Positions 24,818-37,100 of a DNA stretch of 64,000 nucleotides are shown here, in pieces (position 1 is the stretch's first letter; each line of letters opens with the position of its first letter). The stretch is from the NCBI GenBank assembly GCA_964035545.1, contig OZ037773.1, forward strand, positions 3,644,251-3,708,250. The letters are read 5' to 3'. The notes beneath the pieces are model-generated. The model was not told the DNA's origin. It made no database searches and saw only the letters and a list, made by a program, of their open reading frames with translations. This stretch comes from Bugula neritina. Taxonomy: Eukaryota > Bryozoa > Gymnolaemata > Cheilostomatida > Bugulidae. A program made the translations under genes and the position numbers.

Positions 24818-27800
24818 ATGGGAGGAAAGAAGAAAAAGTATAACGCTCGATTCCCGCCGGTATTGTTATGAAAAATATACAATTACTTTCAACGTACACC
24901 ATCTTTATTACGATTAGTTTGCCTAATGATTCGATATGATGAATGTGAAAGCTCTTTAGATGTTGCACTATTGAAGCAACTCTGGTTTTTACTGGGGAAA
25001 TTATTAAAGCTGGTTGGTTTACGTCTTTCAGGCCCGTATTAAAAAGATTATGCAGACAGACGAGGAAATAGGAAAGATAGCAGCACCTGTTCCAGTTGTC
25101 ATATGTATCCTTTTACTATAAGCTAGTGTTTAGGTTCATGTAATATTTATTGAACGGTAGATTTTTTTTATTTAATTGCTTTTATTCTACTTGAGAAAAA
25201 CTGTATAGTATAGTCATCACTTTTTAATTATAATTTGATTTAATTTTTATTGTTGGGAAACAGGAGATGACAACTTCCCTACTAGCTGTTGATGCATAAA
25301 ATATAACAAAACAATACAGCTGATGGCATATTTTCTGCCAATATAAGTTCTCTGTGAGTGATGCAATAATGTAAATGTCAGAACTTGTGTAGCATTTTCC
25401 TCTCATAGTAAGAATTAGCTCGAGCCTTGGAGCTGTTTCTCGAATCCCTAATAACCAAGTCAGTGTCTATAGCCAACGAGCATAGCGCCAAGACGCTTGC
25501 CTCAAGTCACATGTATGTATTTGTTGATCTCAGTTCATAACTATATTATATTACGTTGAAATGAAATTGCCGTGCTTGTACCCATTGCACTGCATTTTAA
25601 GATATGCTCACAACAGATGTATAATATGTTCCATGTATGATTAAAATATTTATTACTGTCTTTATTTTAGAAAACATGTGATAAGCTCAAACAAGAACTT
25701 TGATTTCCTTAAAAGTCAGGTAATAGTTCCTCTTGTTTTATTATTTAATGCTAGAAAAGTCAAATGACATTGGCAGCTAAAGCATGTATTATAACTTTAA
25801 TCTTAAACAGGTGCTTAAAAATGAGATTACTTTGTTCAATTGAACAAATTAATTCTTGCTGGTCAAAACGATGCCGCTGCTTTTTAGAGATTCAAGTTTA
25901 GGACTGCTAAAGCTCACAGTTTGTGCAGATTCGCAGTAAATGTTTGGTGACCTACTATTGGGCAGAAAATATCATGTCCTTCTCAAACTTTGATTTTATC
26001 CTTGAAATTTTGCCCTTTTAGTTTTATTTTCACTTTCCTGAGTTTCTTTTGCAATGTGCCAACCTTTAATATATGTAAAGCATTCAGCAATCTGTTATAT
26101 TGAATATGTAATAATTAATATTTAATAGTTGTCTTCTCTTGTGTTGAACCCTGGCAACAAATGAAAAAATTCTTTGTTAGGTCAGAATGTACAGTAATCA
26201 TTTGTAAACTTTAAAGTTGTGACATTTGGTGGAGGGTTGCCAAAACAAAGTAATGTTGTGTAAATGATGACCGTGAAAATATGAGCAATTATTTTTATCC
26301 AACATTTAAAAGTACAGAAACTACTCTGTTTTAACTAAGTCAGTAGTAAGATATTAGTGGAATGGTACAAGATGACCCTTATGACATCACTCCTTCATGT
26401 CATCACTTCCTCATGTCATCACTCCCTCATGACATCACTCCCTCATGTCATCACGCCCTCATGACATCACTCCCTCATGTCATCACGCCCTCATGACATC
26501 ACTCTCTCATGTCATCACCATATACCAAAATGTCCAAACGGTTATCTCATTCTGTAAAGTGACCATACTGTTTGTAACAGCTGTTGACTTGAGTTTGATT
26601 TTTGTTATGAGGGTGCAACTAACATGCTCCCTTTAGTTACTGTGTGGTTCTAAGGCTATTTTGTCGAAGAAACTCTGTCTATTACCAGTTTTATACTCCA
26701 AGTAATCAAATGAGTTATTTCCAACAGCTTTTTCAGTGACGAGTTTCTCTATATAGTTATTTAGGTGGCACACAGCTTGCCTTTCTACAGCATTTAACTT
26801 TGAAGTCCTAATGACTGCGCCATTCATATCTGCACCACTCTATATAACATTATTATATATAATATCCTGTTCGCAGGTCAACCTGATACCAGACCTGGTG
26901 AGTGCAGAAGGTGAAGGTCAAACAAACGCACAGAAGCTCAACTCGGCAGATAAGAAGACGTCCTGTTCAGCTAGTTCCTCATCCTCTACAGCTAATCTCA
27001 CGGCGAGTAACCCATCTTCACAGATACCCAAGAAGAAACCTCGTATTGTGGCCACGCCCCTAGCAACAGATGACCCCACTAAGACTATAAAGAGGTAGTT
27101 ATCACTTCCCACACAGTTTTTATGTTTCTAGAGTATCTTAATATAAAAAGCTTTTAAATGAAAGATTGCTGTGAAAAGATCTAATGATGATATTTAGTTA
27201 CTCACTTTTCGAGTTTATTCAAGCGCTGAAACTCAAGATGAATTATATATTTGGTATATAGTCTGGCAGAAAAATGCCAATTTTTGACTTAGGTTCGCAA
27301 TCCCGGATAAAGTTTTTTTCTCTCCTGATTATTCAAATATAGGGTCTAGGTAAATGTTTCCAGGTGGGTGTGGACTTCTTACCCTTGAGCATTTCGAGAA
27401 ATTCAAGATGGCCGCCAGGAACCAAACGATTTTTTCTAATTCAAATGTACCTACCCATTGGGGCTAAATTCAAGGTTCCAATGCTTTGAAATCTTTAGAA
27501 ATTAATATAATAAAGATGCATGTGCCTTTATCATATGTATTATTGAGTAATAGGCAAATGATACCCAAGGGTAACTAACCTAAGCCTTAATCATTCATTT
27601 TTTCAAGTTTAACATAGCCTTGCCGTGTTTAAAATTTCCTTGCATCTCTGCATCAGTTTGTTCTAACTTCATGAAAATTTACTATATGGTGTGATTTTAT
27701 ATGCTGATTACAAATATGTCTACCAAATAAAGCTGAAAGGGGTTCTGCAAACTTAAAATGCAACGTCTTTGCCATATGAACTAAATAGCAATTTATTTCC

Positions 27801-30800
27801 AACTGGCATGCCTATCGAAAAGGTTTGTTGAGCTGCCAACTTAATAGTTATTTTCAGTTTTAAAACTTTAGCTATATTTTTAAAGTTATAAAAAGGGGTC
27901 AACAACCTTATAATAACATAGCACCATGGCTTCTTAACATAATTTAATTGCTTCATTATTGACACATCATTTATCTAAATATTGACATTTTTGCTTTTGA
28001 AAACTATTTCTACAATTATCACATTTGACTTTTCCTCTAAAAGCATTTTTAAACAGTTTTTTATGAATGAAAATGTATTTCATGCTGGGGGAAGTAATAC
28101 ATCTATTAGAACAGTGGTTCTCTACCTTTTTCATACCAATCCCCTTTCATTAACGTTCACTATTAATTCCTCCCCTTTCAATGACCTATGTTGGGTGCAC
28201 TGGAACACTAATAGCTAAAAGTGATTTGGTAGAAGTAGTTAATTTTACTTTTGGTGGTTTCTCCAAAATGCTAAATAGAAAAAGTTTCTCCAGAATGTAC
28301 AAGGTCTGAGAATATTGGTAGGAGAGCTGTTAAAGCCAGTCTTGATAAAAGTGTAATCACTAGCATGAAGGAGCTTGAAAACATGTTGATTAAGATTGCA
28401 GAGAGCTCAAGAACAGCAAAACTGTGGGCCATATGCTTTATTGGAACAATTTTTACCATCAACACCCACATCATAGCTGTTAGAGAATGAGACTGGGCCT
28501 TACACCTAGCAATGGAAGAGGAAATGCACTATCTGCATAGCGTGGAGGTCATGCCACAAGATGTAAGGATTGAATTCGCGGCTGGTAGTCACACAATGCA
28601 TCATAAACGCGGCCAGCTCGACGGCATCTGGTCGGGCATGACCATTGAGGTGACCTTCGTACGATTTGGTCACAGCAATGGGGAATCATTGGCATCATCA
28701 CTAAATCCGAAACTCTCAAGGTGTGGGTGTACAGCACTTCTGCATGCAACAAGATACAGTATGGCCTCAGTGACATCAGGGATGAGTCTGAAATAAATGC
28801 TTTCACTACTCATAAGAATGAGATGCAATCAAGAATCCAATCTGATTCAAAGGACAGGGAGTCTGTCAAACGGAAGATTGAACTCTGCAATGACCCACTA
28901 AAAGAATGATGCCACCCAGATGCTCTTGTCAATATTGAAGCAGATAAGTGCAACTGAGATGAGGATGCTTCGAAACATTCACAATATAAATTGGGAAGAC
29001 CATGTAACAAATGATAATATAAGGAGGAGGCCAAAATAGAAGCTATCACGATAGACATGAGGAGGGGACCTTTTCAATAGTATGGACGTGTGCGCAGAAG
29101 AGATACGGAGGAAGATATTATAATGGTGGCTGAGATGAAGAGAAAGAAAAAGAGAAAAAGAGGGGGGAAGCAAAAAAAAGGTTAATGGATACAGTGAAGG
29201 ATGGCATACTGAAATGTGGCTTCTCAGATGAAGATGTTGACAATAGAATCAGATGACACTCTCTGATAGCACTTGGTGCCCTGCAAAACCGCTACTCATC
29301 CTGGACCACAGCGTACTGGGTGAGAAAGTCCGAGACAAAGCCTTATAATAAACAATTTGCTGCCTTCCCATGGCCTCTCAGGGGCAACAATGTAAAATAT
29401 TGGAAAGGGAGTCATACTAAATGTCTTGGTAGAAGGAAAGTGTGATTTGGTGACACTAGTGCTTTTTTTCAGGATTACTATTCATACAAGCTACCAAGTT
29501 TACGCTATGTTGCTACATTATGCAAAGTGCTCCTCCATGACATCTACAAGACAAAAGGCTTGGGAAACCAAGGTCAGCAATGCTATTTGCGATGTGCCTT
29601 TAACTTGTGTACTTTGCCTCCTACAGATGAAGCTACTGGACAATGTCACCAGAGCACACCTCCAGGTAGTCAGTCATATGAAACTGCGGCATTAAACTCA
29701 CTAGAACATTGGTAGGTGAAAAGGGATCTAATAGAATCTGTTTTCCCAAAAAGAGTAGGAAATGATGTTGTGCTTACACCAGACAGTTTTATGAAGTGGA
29801 TCATGTTAGTTAATTTGGTGTACACTCGACGACTCTAGCTTTTGGTGATTTTTTACAATTTAGCTGCTATCGTATATAGATTTTTGCCTCAAACTATCAA
29901 AATTTTAACAAATAAAACTGAATAATTAAGGCTTTTTCAATTAAGCATAATTTCCTATGTCTATTCCTAATTTATTATTACATTGAGATATTATATAGGC
30001 CGTGATGATTCACGAATATATATTTAGCTCGTATGACAATGACGTCGCGCTTAAATGTTGCAGGACTTTTCCCAGTCATTTTTGTTATGAATAGATAGAA
30101 TCAGCGAATTCTATTACCCCATATAGTAAGTTTTCATGAATTTTGAGCAAACTTTAAAATGTTTGATCATAATCTGCTGATGTGCACTAAATAAAGTAAA
30201 ATGGCCCAAATTCATTAAATGCTCCTGTGGAAGCCGAAAATCATGCAAAACAACAAGATATGGCTATTCTAGTACATCTATCCCATGCACAGAGTTCTGC
30301 CCTTGTGAAGCAGTAACAGAAGTGTGTTGCAATGAACTAACATTTCTAACAAATGCTAATGATAGAAAAAAATGAAAAAGGTGTTTAATATGAACATGAG
30401 TGAAAGTTTGTCGCATTTGTACGATTATATATATGTTCAATTTTAACTTTAGCTGAGCAATATGCTGCATCTGTATCTCTTTTCACTTTCTATTCACTGG
30501 CAACAAGCAATGTTTTTCTTTATATATCTGTCCAGTGTCCAAACAGTTATTCAAAATTATGCACCATATGTGATGTTTTATTGAAGCAATTCCGATTTTT
30601 GAGCTGAGAAACATGTCTCTTGGCTCTTTACTTTGATTCCTTTTTTACTGGCATGGCACATATTCATTCTGAAAGTGCACATCTAGTTAAATCATCAGAA
30701 AATTTTGTTTTTGCAACATAATATAGACTTTATGCCGACTATATTACGATTTTTTCATAATTGGCGGCCATCTTGGATTTCTCGAAATGCTCAAGGGTGG

Positions 30801-33800
30801 CAGGTCCACACCCACCTGGAAACATCTACCTGGACCCTCAAGATAAATAATCAAAAGAGAAAAAAACTTTATCCGAGATTGCGAACCTAACTCCCAGTTC
30901 TGCCAGACTAATATCATTCATTTTTCGATAGCTGCAACATTCACTTAGCAATGATGAGTGAGTTTTATTGGGAAACGAATGTACTCTTCAGGACTTATTG
31001 GGAGTTATCTTCTTGTTGTATGACTAACCAAGTTCTATGCTGCAGCTCGCACCAATCTCTAAGCTTAGCAGTATGTGCGTGTGCATGATCATTCGGGTTT
31101 AAAGCTCCAAGTGTAAAAATAGCATAAGTGTATTTTTAAATATCTACTTCAAAACCGGAAAACTTATTTTTATGTTGCAATGAATAGGAGAAAGTGAACA
31201 AATATCTGCCATGTTGTTGAGTGGCATTTTGTTGTTTACCTAAAGAGTACAACTCCCAATTGCAGTAAATAAGTATATCACTAATACTACCTTCAGAGTG
31301 AATTCTATGCTATTGGTAGTTGATTTTGCAAGAGTTATATATAATTACAATAATATATTGTACTACAATCGTAAGTAGCTGAAATAGTGTTACTAGCACT
31401 TTTGAAAGATAATGCTATTAGTGGGCTGTGGCTGTTGTTAATTTTCATCAAGAATTATTAAATGCAATAATTTATTTTTGAATGCCTGGAGCAATATTCT
31501 TCAACCTCGCAGGAATTTACTAAAATTATTATAGAATTCCGTGATACCTTATTAATTACGAGCAGGCTAATATTACATAACCTCGTTATTGGTGTAAGAG
31601 TAAGTTAGAGTAGATAGACTTTCATCTTTCTCTCTTCCTTTGTAGTAAATCTGCATTAGATAGCAGAGTAGCTCTTCCTTACGTCTTCATTTCTTTGATG
31701 TATAGATACATGGTAGAGTATATATGCAGGCTACAGTCACTCTATCCTTGTTCTGTGCTATATATAGTCTAAAGAGGGTAAAATTTGGGCCTATTCGATA
31801 TTAATACCATGCATTGTTGTATAATAGGTGTATGTTTGCTGCACTAGCTGTGGGTGGAGTGAACCCTCTCTAGGTTTTGCATGTTGGAGCTTCTCTGTTG
31901 GGTATTGGCGGGAGAAATGTTGTTTTATCCTGTTTGGCTGGCCTCAAGTCATTGCCAGATTTCATCTTGTAGCAAGTAGGATTGAGGGTGCTCTTTCACC
32001 CACCCGCCATGCACAGTTTCCTCAAGTGTTGAGTACACTGCAGTATAGCACAGTATACGCTGGACCTGTGTGCTTTCAATTCCAAGCCAGTTGGTTGGAT
32101 GTTTTTATTGCCTTCAGGGTTTTACACTGAACCCTGTTGGTCAGTGGATAGTTTGTGTTTGTTTAACTTCTCTGCTGTGTTTGCACATCTTGCTGACTAT
32201 CCTAACCTCTAGCAACAATGCTGACATAATTCAATGCTGCCGTTACGTCATCATCGATTCTCCTGTTGCTTAGGCGTGCAGGACTTTCTCCCAATAGCCA
32301 ATTACCAGTGTCATAGGCAGGCAAATCTTTGTCAAAATTAGCTCAGCTGCAATCTTCAATATTTTTCAACACAATGTGCTGGTTATTATGATAATAGGTG
32401 AGGGTTTGATTGTGCTGCCTTTAACCAGCTGCTTTCTTTAGTTGTAATTGGCTCCAGTGCCTGGCAACCAGCTATAGCAGAGTTTTACTTCACCCAATAA
32501 TTATCTACTAGGAGTTACCCCTCCTGAGTATTGTTATCGGGGCAATTTTTTTATTTATTTCCAATTGTTAATTTTTATCGTTTTACTGCTTTTATCTGAA
32601 AGCTGCTTTTTCTCTGTAGGCTGTGGAATACGATACCTTAATAGTAATGTTTGTTTGTTTGTTTGTTTGTTTGTTTTATTTTGTCGTAGTTGGAGAAAAA
32701 AAATTAATTGAGAAAAAATAAACAAAATGACAGGGCCTATGGCGCAATAGCACTGTAGCTAGTCGAGGCACCGAGCCATGAATGGTTGACAGTTATATAA
32801 GATTTTTGTTTAGGTTTTTGGAAGTTTTAGCAGCTCAAAGAGTTTTATTTTTTTATCTGGAAATTTGCCATTAGGTGGTCTCTCAGGGCAAGTTTGAAAC
32901 CAGCCTCCCTCTCCACAGCACGAATAAAACTAGGCAATTTAATGCTAGATAGTAATGTGATACTAGATAGTAATGTGATACTAGATAGTAATGTGATGCT
33001 AGATAGTAATGTGATGCTACATAGTAATGTAATGCTAGATAGTAATGTAATGCTAGATAGTAATGTAATGCTAGATAGTAATGTAATGCTAGATAGTAAT
33101 GTGATGCTAGATAGTAATGTGATACTAGATAGTAATGTAATGCTAGATAGTAATGTAATGCTAGATAGTAATGTGATACTAGATAGTAATGTAATGCTAG
33201 ATAGTAATGTAATACTAGATAGTAATGTAATGCTAGATAGTAATGTAATGCTAGATAGTAATGTAATGCTAGATAGTAATGTAATGCTAGATAATACAGG
33301 TTTTATTTTGTACTCAGGAAACGAGGGCGTCCACCAAAAGTCAAACAGGAAGTCAATGGACAGGAAGCTGATACAACTACGGATCTATCTTTACCCCACA
33401 AAACAGCAGCAGCAGCAATAGCAGCTGATGTCAAGTTAGAAGTAAGTAATGACAGAGACATTATCGAGTATGATCCAAGTTTGTTATAACACAGCGTTTT
33501 ATCAACTTTAAGTAACTTGCCCTCCTCCCTGCTGTGATTTCATATTCATGTATTTTATTATATATACCAACTGTTACATATTTTAGTCAAAAAATATAGT
33601 AAAGACTGAAGCCACAAGTTCCAACTCTGCCAACAGTCAGTGCGGTGCGGGTGTTGAGACAGCCCACCCCTTCCATCAGAGTATATTCACTACGGAAAAC
33701 ACAGTTCTTTCTAAATTTAACTACTCCTCACCCGCCGCTCACAGCAGCAGTGTTTTGGCGAGATATTCACAAACAGGAAGTGGGTTTGGCGGCAGCGGTA

Positions 33801-34054
33801 TGCCCCTGCAACTAACTACATCGTCCCGACACACTACTATAGAATCCATGTATAACAATCTGTCTCCCACGTCCCAGCCAGTGGACCTGTCTACCAACTC
33901 TAATGGCACACAGTCTAACAAGGCGCATCTTCCACATGCTGACACTAACAGTCCGTATAATGCTGCCTCCAGCTCTCCTCAAGCCTTCAATTTGTCAATG
34001 CGGCAGCACTCAGCCGCTGCTAGCAGGACTGAAGGTGATCAGAGCTCACTATAG
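24818..34054 (+). CDS. DRAP1: DRAP1 / NC2-alpha, Dr1-associated corepressor (7 exons)
   Basis: Exons 24818-24859, 25032-25104, 25419-25512, 25671-25719, 26877-27094, 33318-33441, 33587-34054; phases agree, 355 aa. DRAP1 pairs with Dr1 (NC2-beta) through a histone fold and represses TBP-dependent transcription in the nucleus. Seen: the N terminus MGGKKKKYNARFPP and ARIKKIMQTDEEIGKIAAPV, then ISRALELFLESL, SAKTLASSHIKHVI, FDFL and IPDLV, almost colinear with vertebrate DRAP1. Downstream: a Ser-rich linker, basic KKKPR, an AT-hook KRGRPPK at about residue 160, an Ala-rich run, and a long Ser/Thr/Asn tail with PVDLS, a CtBP-binding consensus. It is longer than vertebrate DRAP1 (about 205 aa). The exon 3 acceptor was chosen because only the AG at 25417-25418 avoids a stop and restores ISRALELF. 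AATAAA at 34152-34157. Confidence 0.94.
26393..26518 (+). repeat. 16-bp minisatellite (CTCATGACATCACTCC type)
   Basis: Eight units alternating TCATGTCATCAC and TCATGACATCAC in DRAP1 intron 4. Confidence 0.9.
28311..28909 (+). pseudogene. Decayed transposon-borne protein remnant
   Basis: One colinear reading with an in-frame stop near 28490 and a frameshift near 28680. Pieces: TSMKELENMLIKIAESSRTA, DWALHLAMEEEMHYL, GIWSGMTIEVTFVRFGHSNG, then in the next frame GIIGIITKSETLKVWVYS and CNKIQYGLSDIRDE. From memory, the pattern (WSGMxIExTFMRxGHGxGGIIGIT) belongs to an uncharacterised protein found in many copies in marine invertebrate genomes; that recollection needs a search. It lies inside the TIR element on the same strand as the host gene. 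Confidence 0.6.
29056..29275 (+). pseudogene. LINE reverse-transcriptase C-terminal remnant
   Basis: Reads YGRVRRRDTEEDIIMVAEMK, then a Lys/Arg-rich stretch ending GGKQKK, then after a one-base frameshift LMDTVKDGILKCGFSDEDVD. This is the layout of the end of many non-LTR retrotransposon ORF2 proteins (GHVxRRxx..GRRxxGRPKxRWxDxVKxD). In-frame stops flank it. It is nested within, or was captured by, the TIR element. Confidence 0.55.
29455..29835 (+). pseudogene. Unassigned coding remnant inside the TIR element
   Basis: Frame with SYKLPSLRYVATLCKVLLHD, NQGQQCYLRCAFNLCTLPPT, stop, then FPKRVGNDVVLTPDSFMKWI. Composition is protein-like across one stop, suggesting decayed coding sequence of the element. 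Family not recognised. Confidence 0.35.
32645..32676 (+). repeat. (GTTT)n microsatellite
   Basis: About seven GTTT units in DRAP1 intron 5. Confidence 0.85.
32941..33294 (+). repeat. 18-bp minisatellite upstream of DRAP1 exon 6
   Basis: About 20 near-identical units of ATGCTAGATAGTAATGTG (variant ATACTAG). The array stops 24 bp before the exon 6 acceptor. The period is a multiple of three and stop-free in one frame, giving a 175-codon MLDSNV-repeat ORF that is not a gene. Low divergence points to recent expansion. Confidence 0.95.
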
Positions 34055-34151
34055 CAGCACATCTACACCAACTAGTCTATTTTTAAATGCACACGATATA
34101 GTGAACTTTTTTTATTGATGGAAACATTGCTACTGTACATTACTTTTATTT

Positions 34152-34157
34152 AATAAA
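34152..34157 (+). other. Polyadenylation signal for DRAP1
   Basis: AATAAA about 98 bp after the DRAP1 stop codon. Confidence 0.6.
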
Positions 34158-37100
34158 ATAATCCTTGCTCCATACTATACTTACTTACTTTGTTCTGCTG
34201 TCAGTGAAAGGCTAGTGAAATAGTGCAAGAAAAATTTCAATTACTAGTCATAATACAGGTTGGTGTCTTGGGCACAAAATTAAAACTTCAGCTTTAAGAC
34301 AACTTTTTTTTAAGAAAAGTATTTTCAGGCCACCAAAAGTGATGTGGTGCTGAAGTTATTAGACAGGTAATACAGTAAGTTCATGTGTCTATATCAATAG
34401 TTGTTATTACTTGTTCACCAAAATGCTTTGTTGAAGTGTAATGGACATTTTTCTAAAAATGTCCGCTTTTCTTTTCAAAAACCTATATATTGGCTTCTAC
34501 ATTTGCGCTCAAAGATAGTCTGAAATGTATCCTGGCACTCAAAAGAAACCCTCAACTCTGACGTGTGATGGGCAATTGCATATTTTATTCAAGATCTCAC
34601 TTAGTCTTAGGCTAGACTAATCTCCTAACACTTGATATGAGCACCCACTTACTACAGCTGGTGTTTCCCCCAACTCATACGATTGGTGGCATCTGTAGAC
34701 AGCAGTCTGTAACCTGCATAATTGTCAAAAAGAATTAATCAATTCCATTCCTTGATCTACTTGTAAAACTGCATGTTTCTAAATGGTGTTACATGAAGAG
34801 TTCGCTATCGAGTAATTAGCTTATTAGTTGCTAGCATCAGGTGAGGGGCGTTGAGAGATGCCCCAACCTCTTGACTATGAAGACCTCATGTTAACAATAA
34901 GGCTGAGAGCCGTCTGCTAGTTGCAGCTATGATAATATTTAAATTATCTATTATGTTAACCAATTAATATACAGTGTCTGATTTCTCTAGTGCCAATATA
35001 AAGTATTTACTGACCAAAGAACAAGATTCCTAAAAATGGCTTTTTATTTCTACAACATTTTGTTAAAATTGTTAAATTGTGACTTTTTAAAAAAACTTTT
35101 TAATTAAAATATAACATAATTATAATACTCAGAACTTTTTGTAGCTGTAAACCAGCAATTAGTAAACGTTTTATCAAATTGTAAAATGTTACAGATAGAA
35201 AAATTCTTGTATATAAAATGATATGTTTTTAAAGGTTAAAACTGCACCCTACACTCTACCGTAGGCTAATTATTGTCAGTAGTTTGAATTAGATATTCAG
35301 TAAAAAGTATTGGTTTACTGTATTTTCATGCAATAAAGTGGCTACTGTTTAAGTAAACTGGGCAGATAATTGGCAAAGCTGATTGTTAACAATTAATGGG
35401 AGTCTAAATACTCTCTAGTATTATATTATCTTTGATTAAATAACTGCATACTATTTATCTAGAAACATTACTGAGTGTATGTTATTATGGGAATGAGAAG
35501 AGCCTGGGTTGTTTGTATAACAGGCCTATGCTAATATTATAAGATGTACAACGCTGCAATTGCATATTAGAAATAAGAATTAAGTGGGGTTATATGCCTT
35601 ATATGGTTACCTAGTCATATTCTTACTTATATTGTAAGTGTATAATATATCACAATGACATCAATCTTCAGGTAAGCCTTCGTTTTAGTACAATAAGGTG
35701 CAAGTCACTTCAAACTGGCATTTTCAAAGTTATATTCATATTTTCTATTGTGCACGAAGTGATACATTTATATTTAACCTGTAACCTACAGCACCTGTAG
35801 TGTACAATGCGAACAAAAGTGTGATAATTATAAGATACAATATAAGCTGCAAATAACTATATACTGTTTACAATATCTAGTATGCTTTAGTCTTGTTATA
35901 TTAGTATGTCTATATTAGAAGAGGTCATATGAAATGGTATATATCTTAGAGAGCAGCTAGGATTTTTGAACACAGTGCTGGAATATGAGAAAGTGTGTAG
36001 AAGAAATTGTTATTCCTATGCCAGGGTTCTTATGCAATTAAGTCTGATGTAATGTATTTGGAAATAGTCGTTAGCATAAGCTGCATGCTACTGGCTTTAT
36101 TATACAGAAGTTATGCTCTCTTGTTGGAAAATATTGTTGAGACTATACTACTAATGCCTTCTGAAGTCTTTTTATTAGATACTTCAATCAAATGTAACAG
36201 TTTATTTGTAGAAATAATAAAAATTTTCTTTTCTTTCAACTGAAACTCCTGGTCCTATATACTCGCATTTCCAATATGAAGGACAAGTTTACAGCCCAGG
36301 AGCTTGTATAACTCATCAACAGTCTATTCACTGACCTCCTTTTTGCCACCACATTAAAAAGAAACTACCAGCATGGTTTAAGTTGAAGTGATGTGGTGAA
36401 CAGGCAAGGAGTTATCTTTCCTCTACGACTAATTAAAAACAACAAACATAACTTGCAGTAAAAGTCTTTAAATATGTATTTGTTCATTTATATCTATACA
36501 GGTTATCTTTGAAATTGGAAGTTTTGGTCACAGCTTTGCACTATGACAATGCACTATATCATTGTACTATAGCAAATTGGTACTGCAACAAATTGTATTA
36601 TAAAAACTGTATTGTAACAATGCACAGTATTCATTCACACAAACTATGATGTACTGTATCTATCATGTACTATAACAATATACTATATAACAACATACTG
36701 TAAGATGTACTAATGATGAACTGTATCTATATGCTATAATTATTACTATAACACAGTTCTACAATCTTTAAATGACTTTAAAAATACTCTAAATGAAGTA
36801 AATCATTGGCCTGTGGACCAATGATTTAGCTAATGATCTCTGGGCACTTGCTTTTCTGATAGAGCTTCAAATTGACATGATGTTTTATGAGAACCTAAAG
36901 TAAGCCAGCTTGCAAGTCTTGGAATATATATGTATGTCCAGATTGCATGTATAATATTTCTGGGGCTGCTACTTTTGTTTATAATAGAAAATTTATTCTG
37001 TAGTAGAATATATATTTATTACAGCAAATTTCTACTCAATTTGCCATCAATTATCATAGGCCCCTATATATATTTTTGTAGAGATCTTTATTGATAACAA

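Larger units (their letters stand above)
27259..30910. mobile_element. TIR DNA transposon, about 3.65 kb, in DRAP1 intron 5
   Basis: Long terminal inverted repeats: left about 27259-27418, right about 30763-30910, both beginning TAGTCTGGCAGAA when read inwards and sharing TTAGGTTCGCAATC, CGGATAAAGTTTTTTTC, CCAGGTGGGTGTGGA and AAGATGGCCGCC. Arms are similar but diverged, with small indels (a longer left arm). The interior holds decayed coding sequence at 28300-29840. Flanks are TA-rich (GGTATA / ATATCA), so the target duplication cannot be fixed by eye. Superfamily not assigned. No intact transposase frame: an old, probably immobile copy. Confidence 0.88.

Noticed and set aside
28512-28796. 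94-codon frame as an independent gene
   Set aside because: Only a piece of a decayed transposon protein with an upstream stop and a frameshift at about 28680.
31828-32273. 100- and 67-codon frames in DRAP1 intron 5
   Set aside because: No motifs, no splice context, overlapping frames; composition not convincingly coding.
32894-33421. 175-codon frame with MLDSNV repeats
   Set aside because: An 18-bp minisatellite in a DRAP1 intron; the downstream part is DRAP1 exon 6 in the wrong frame.
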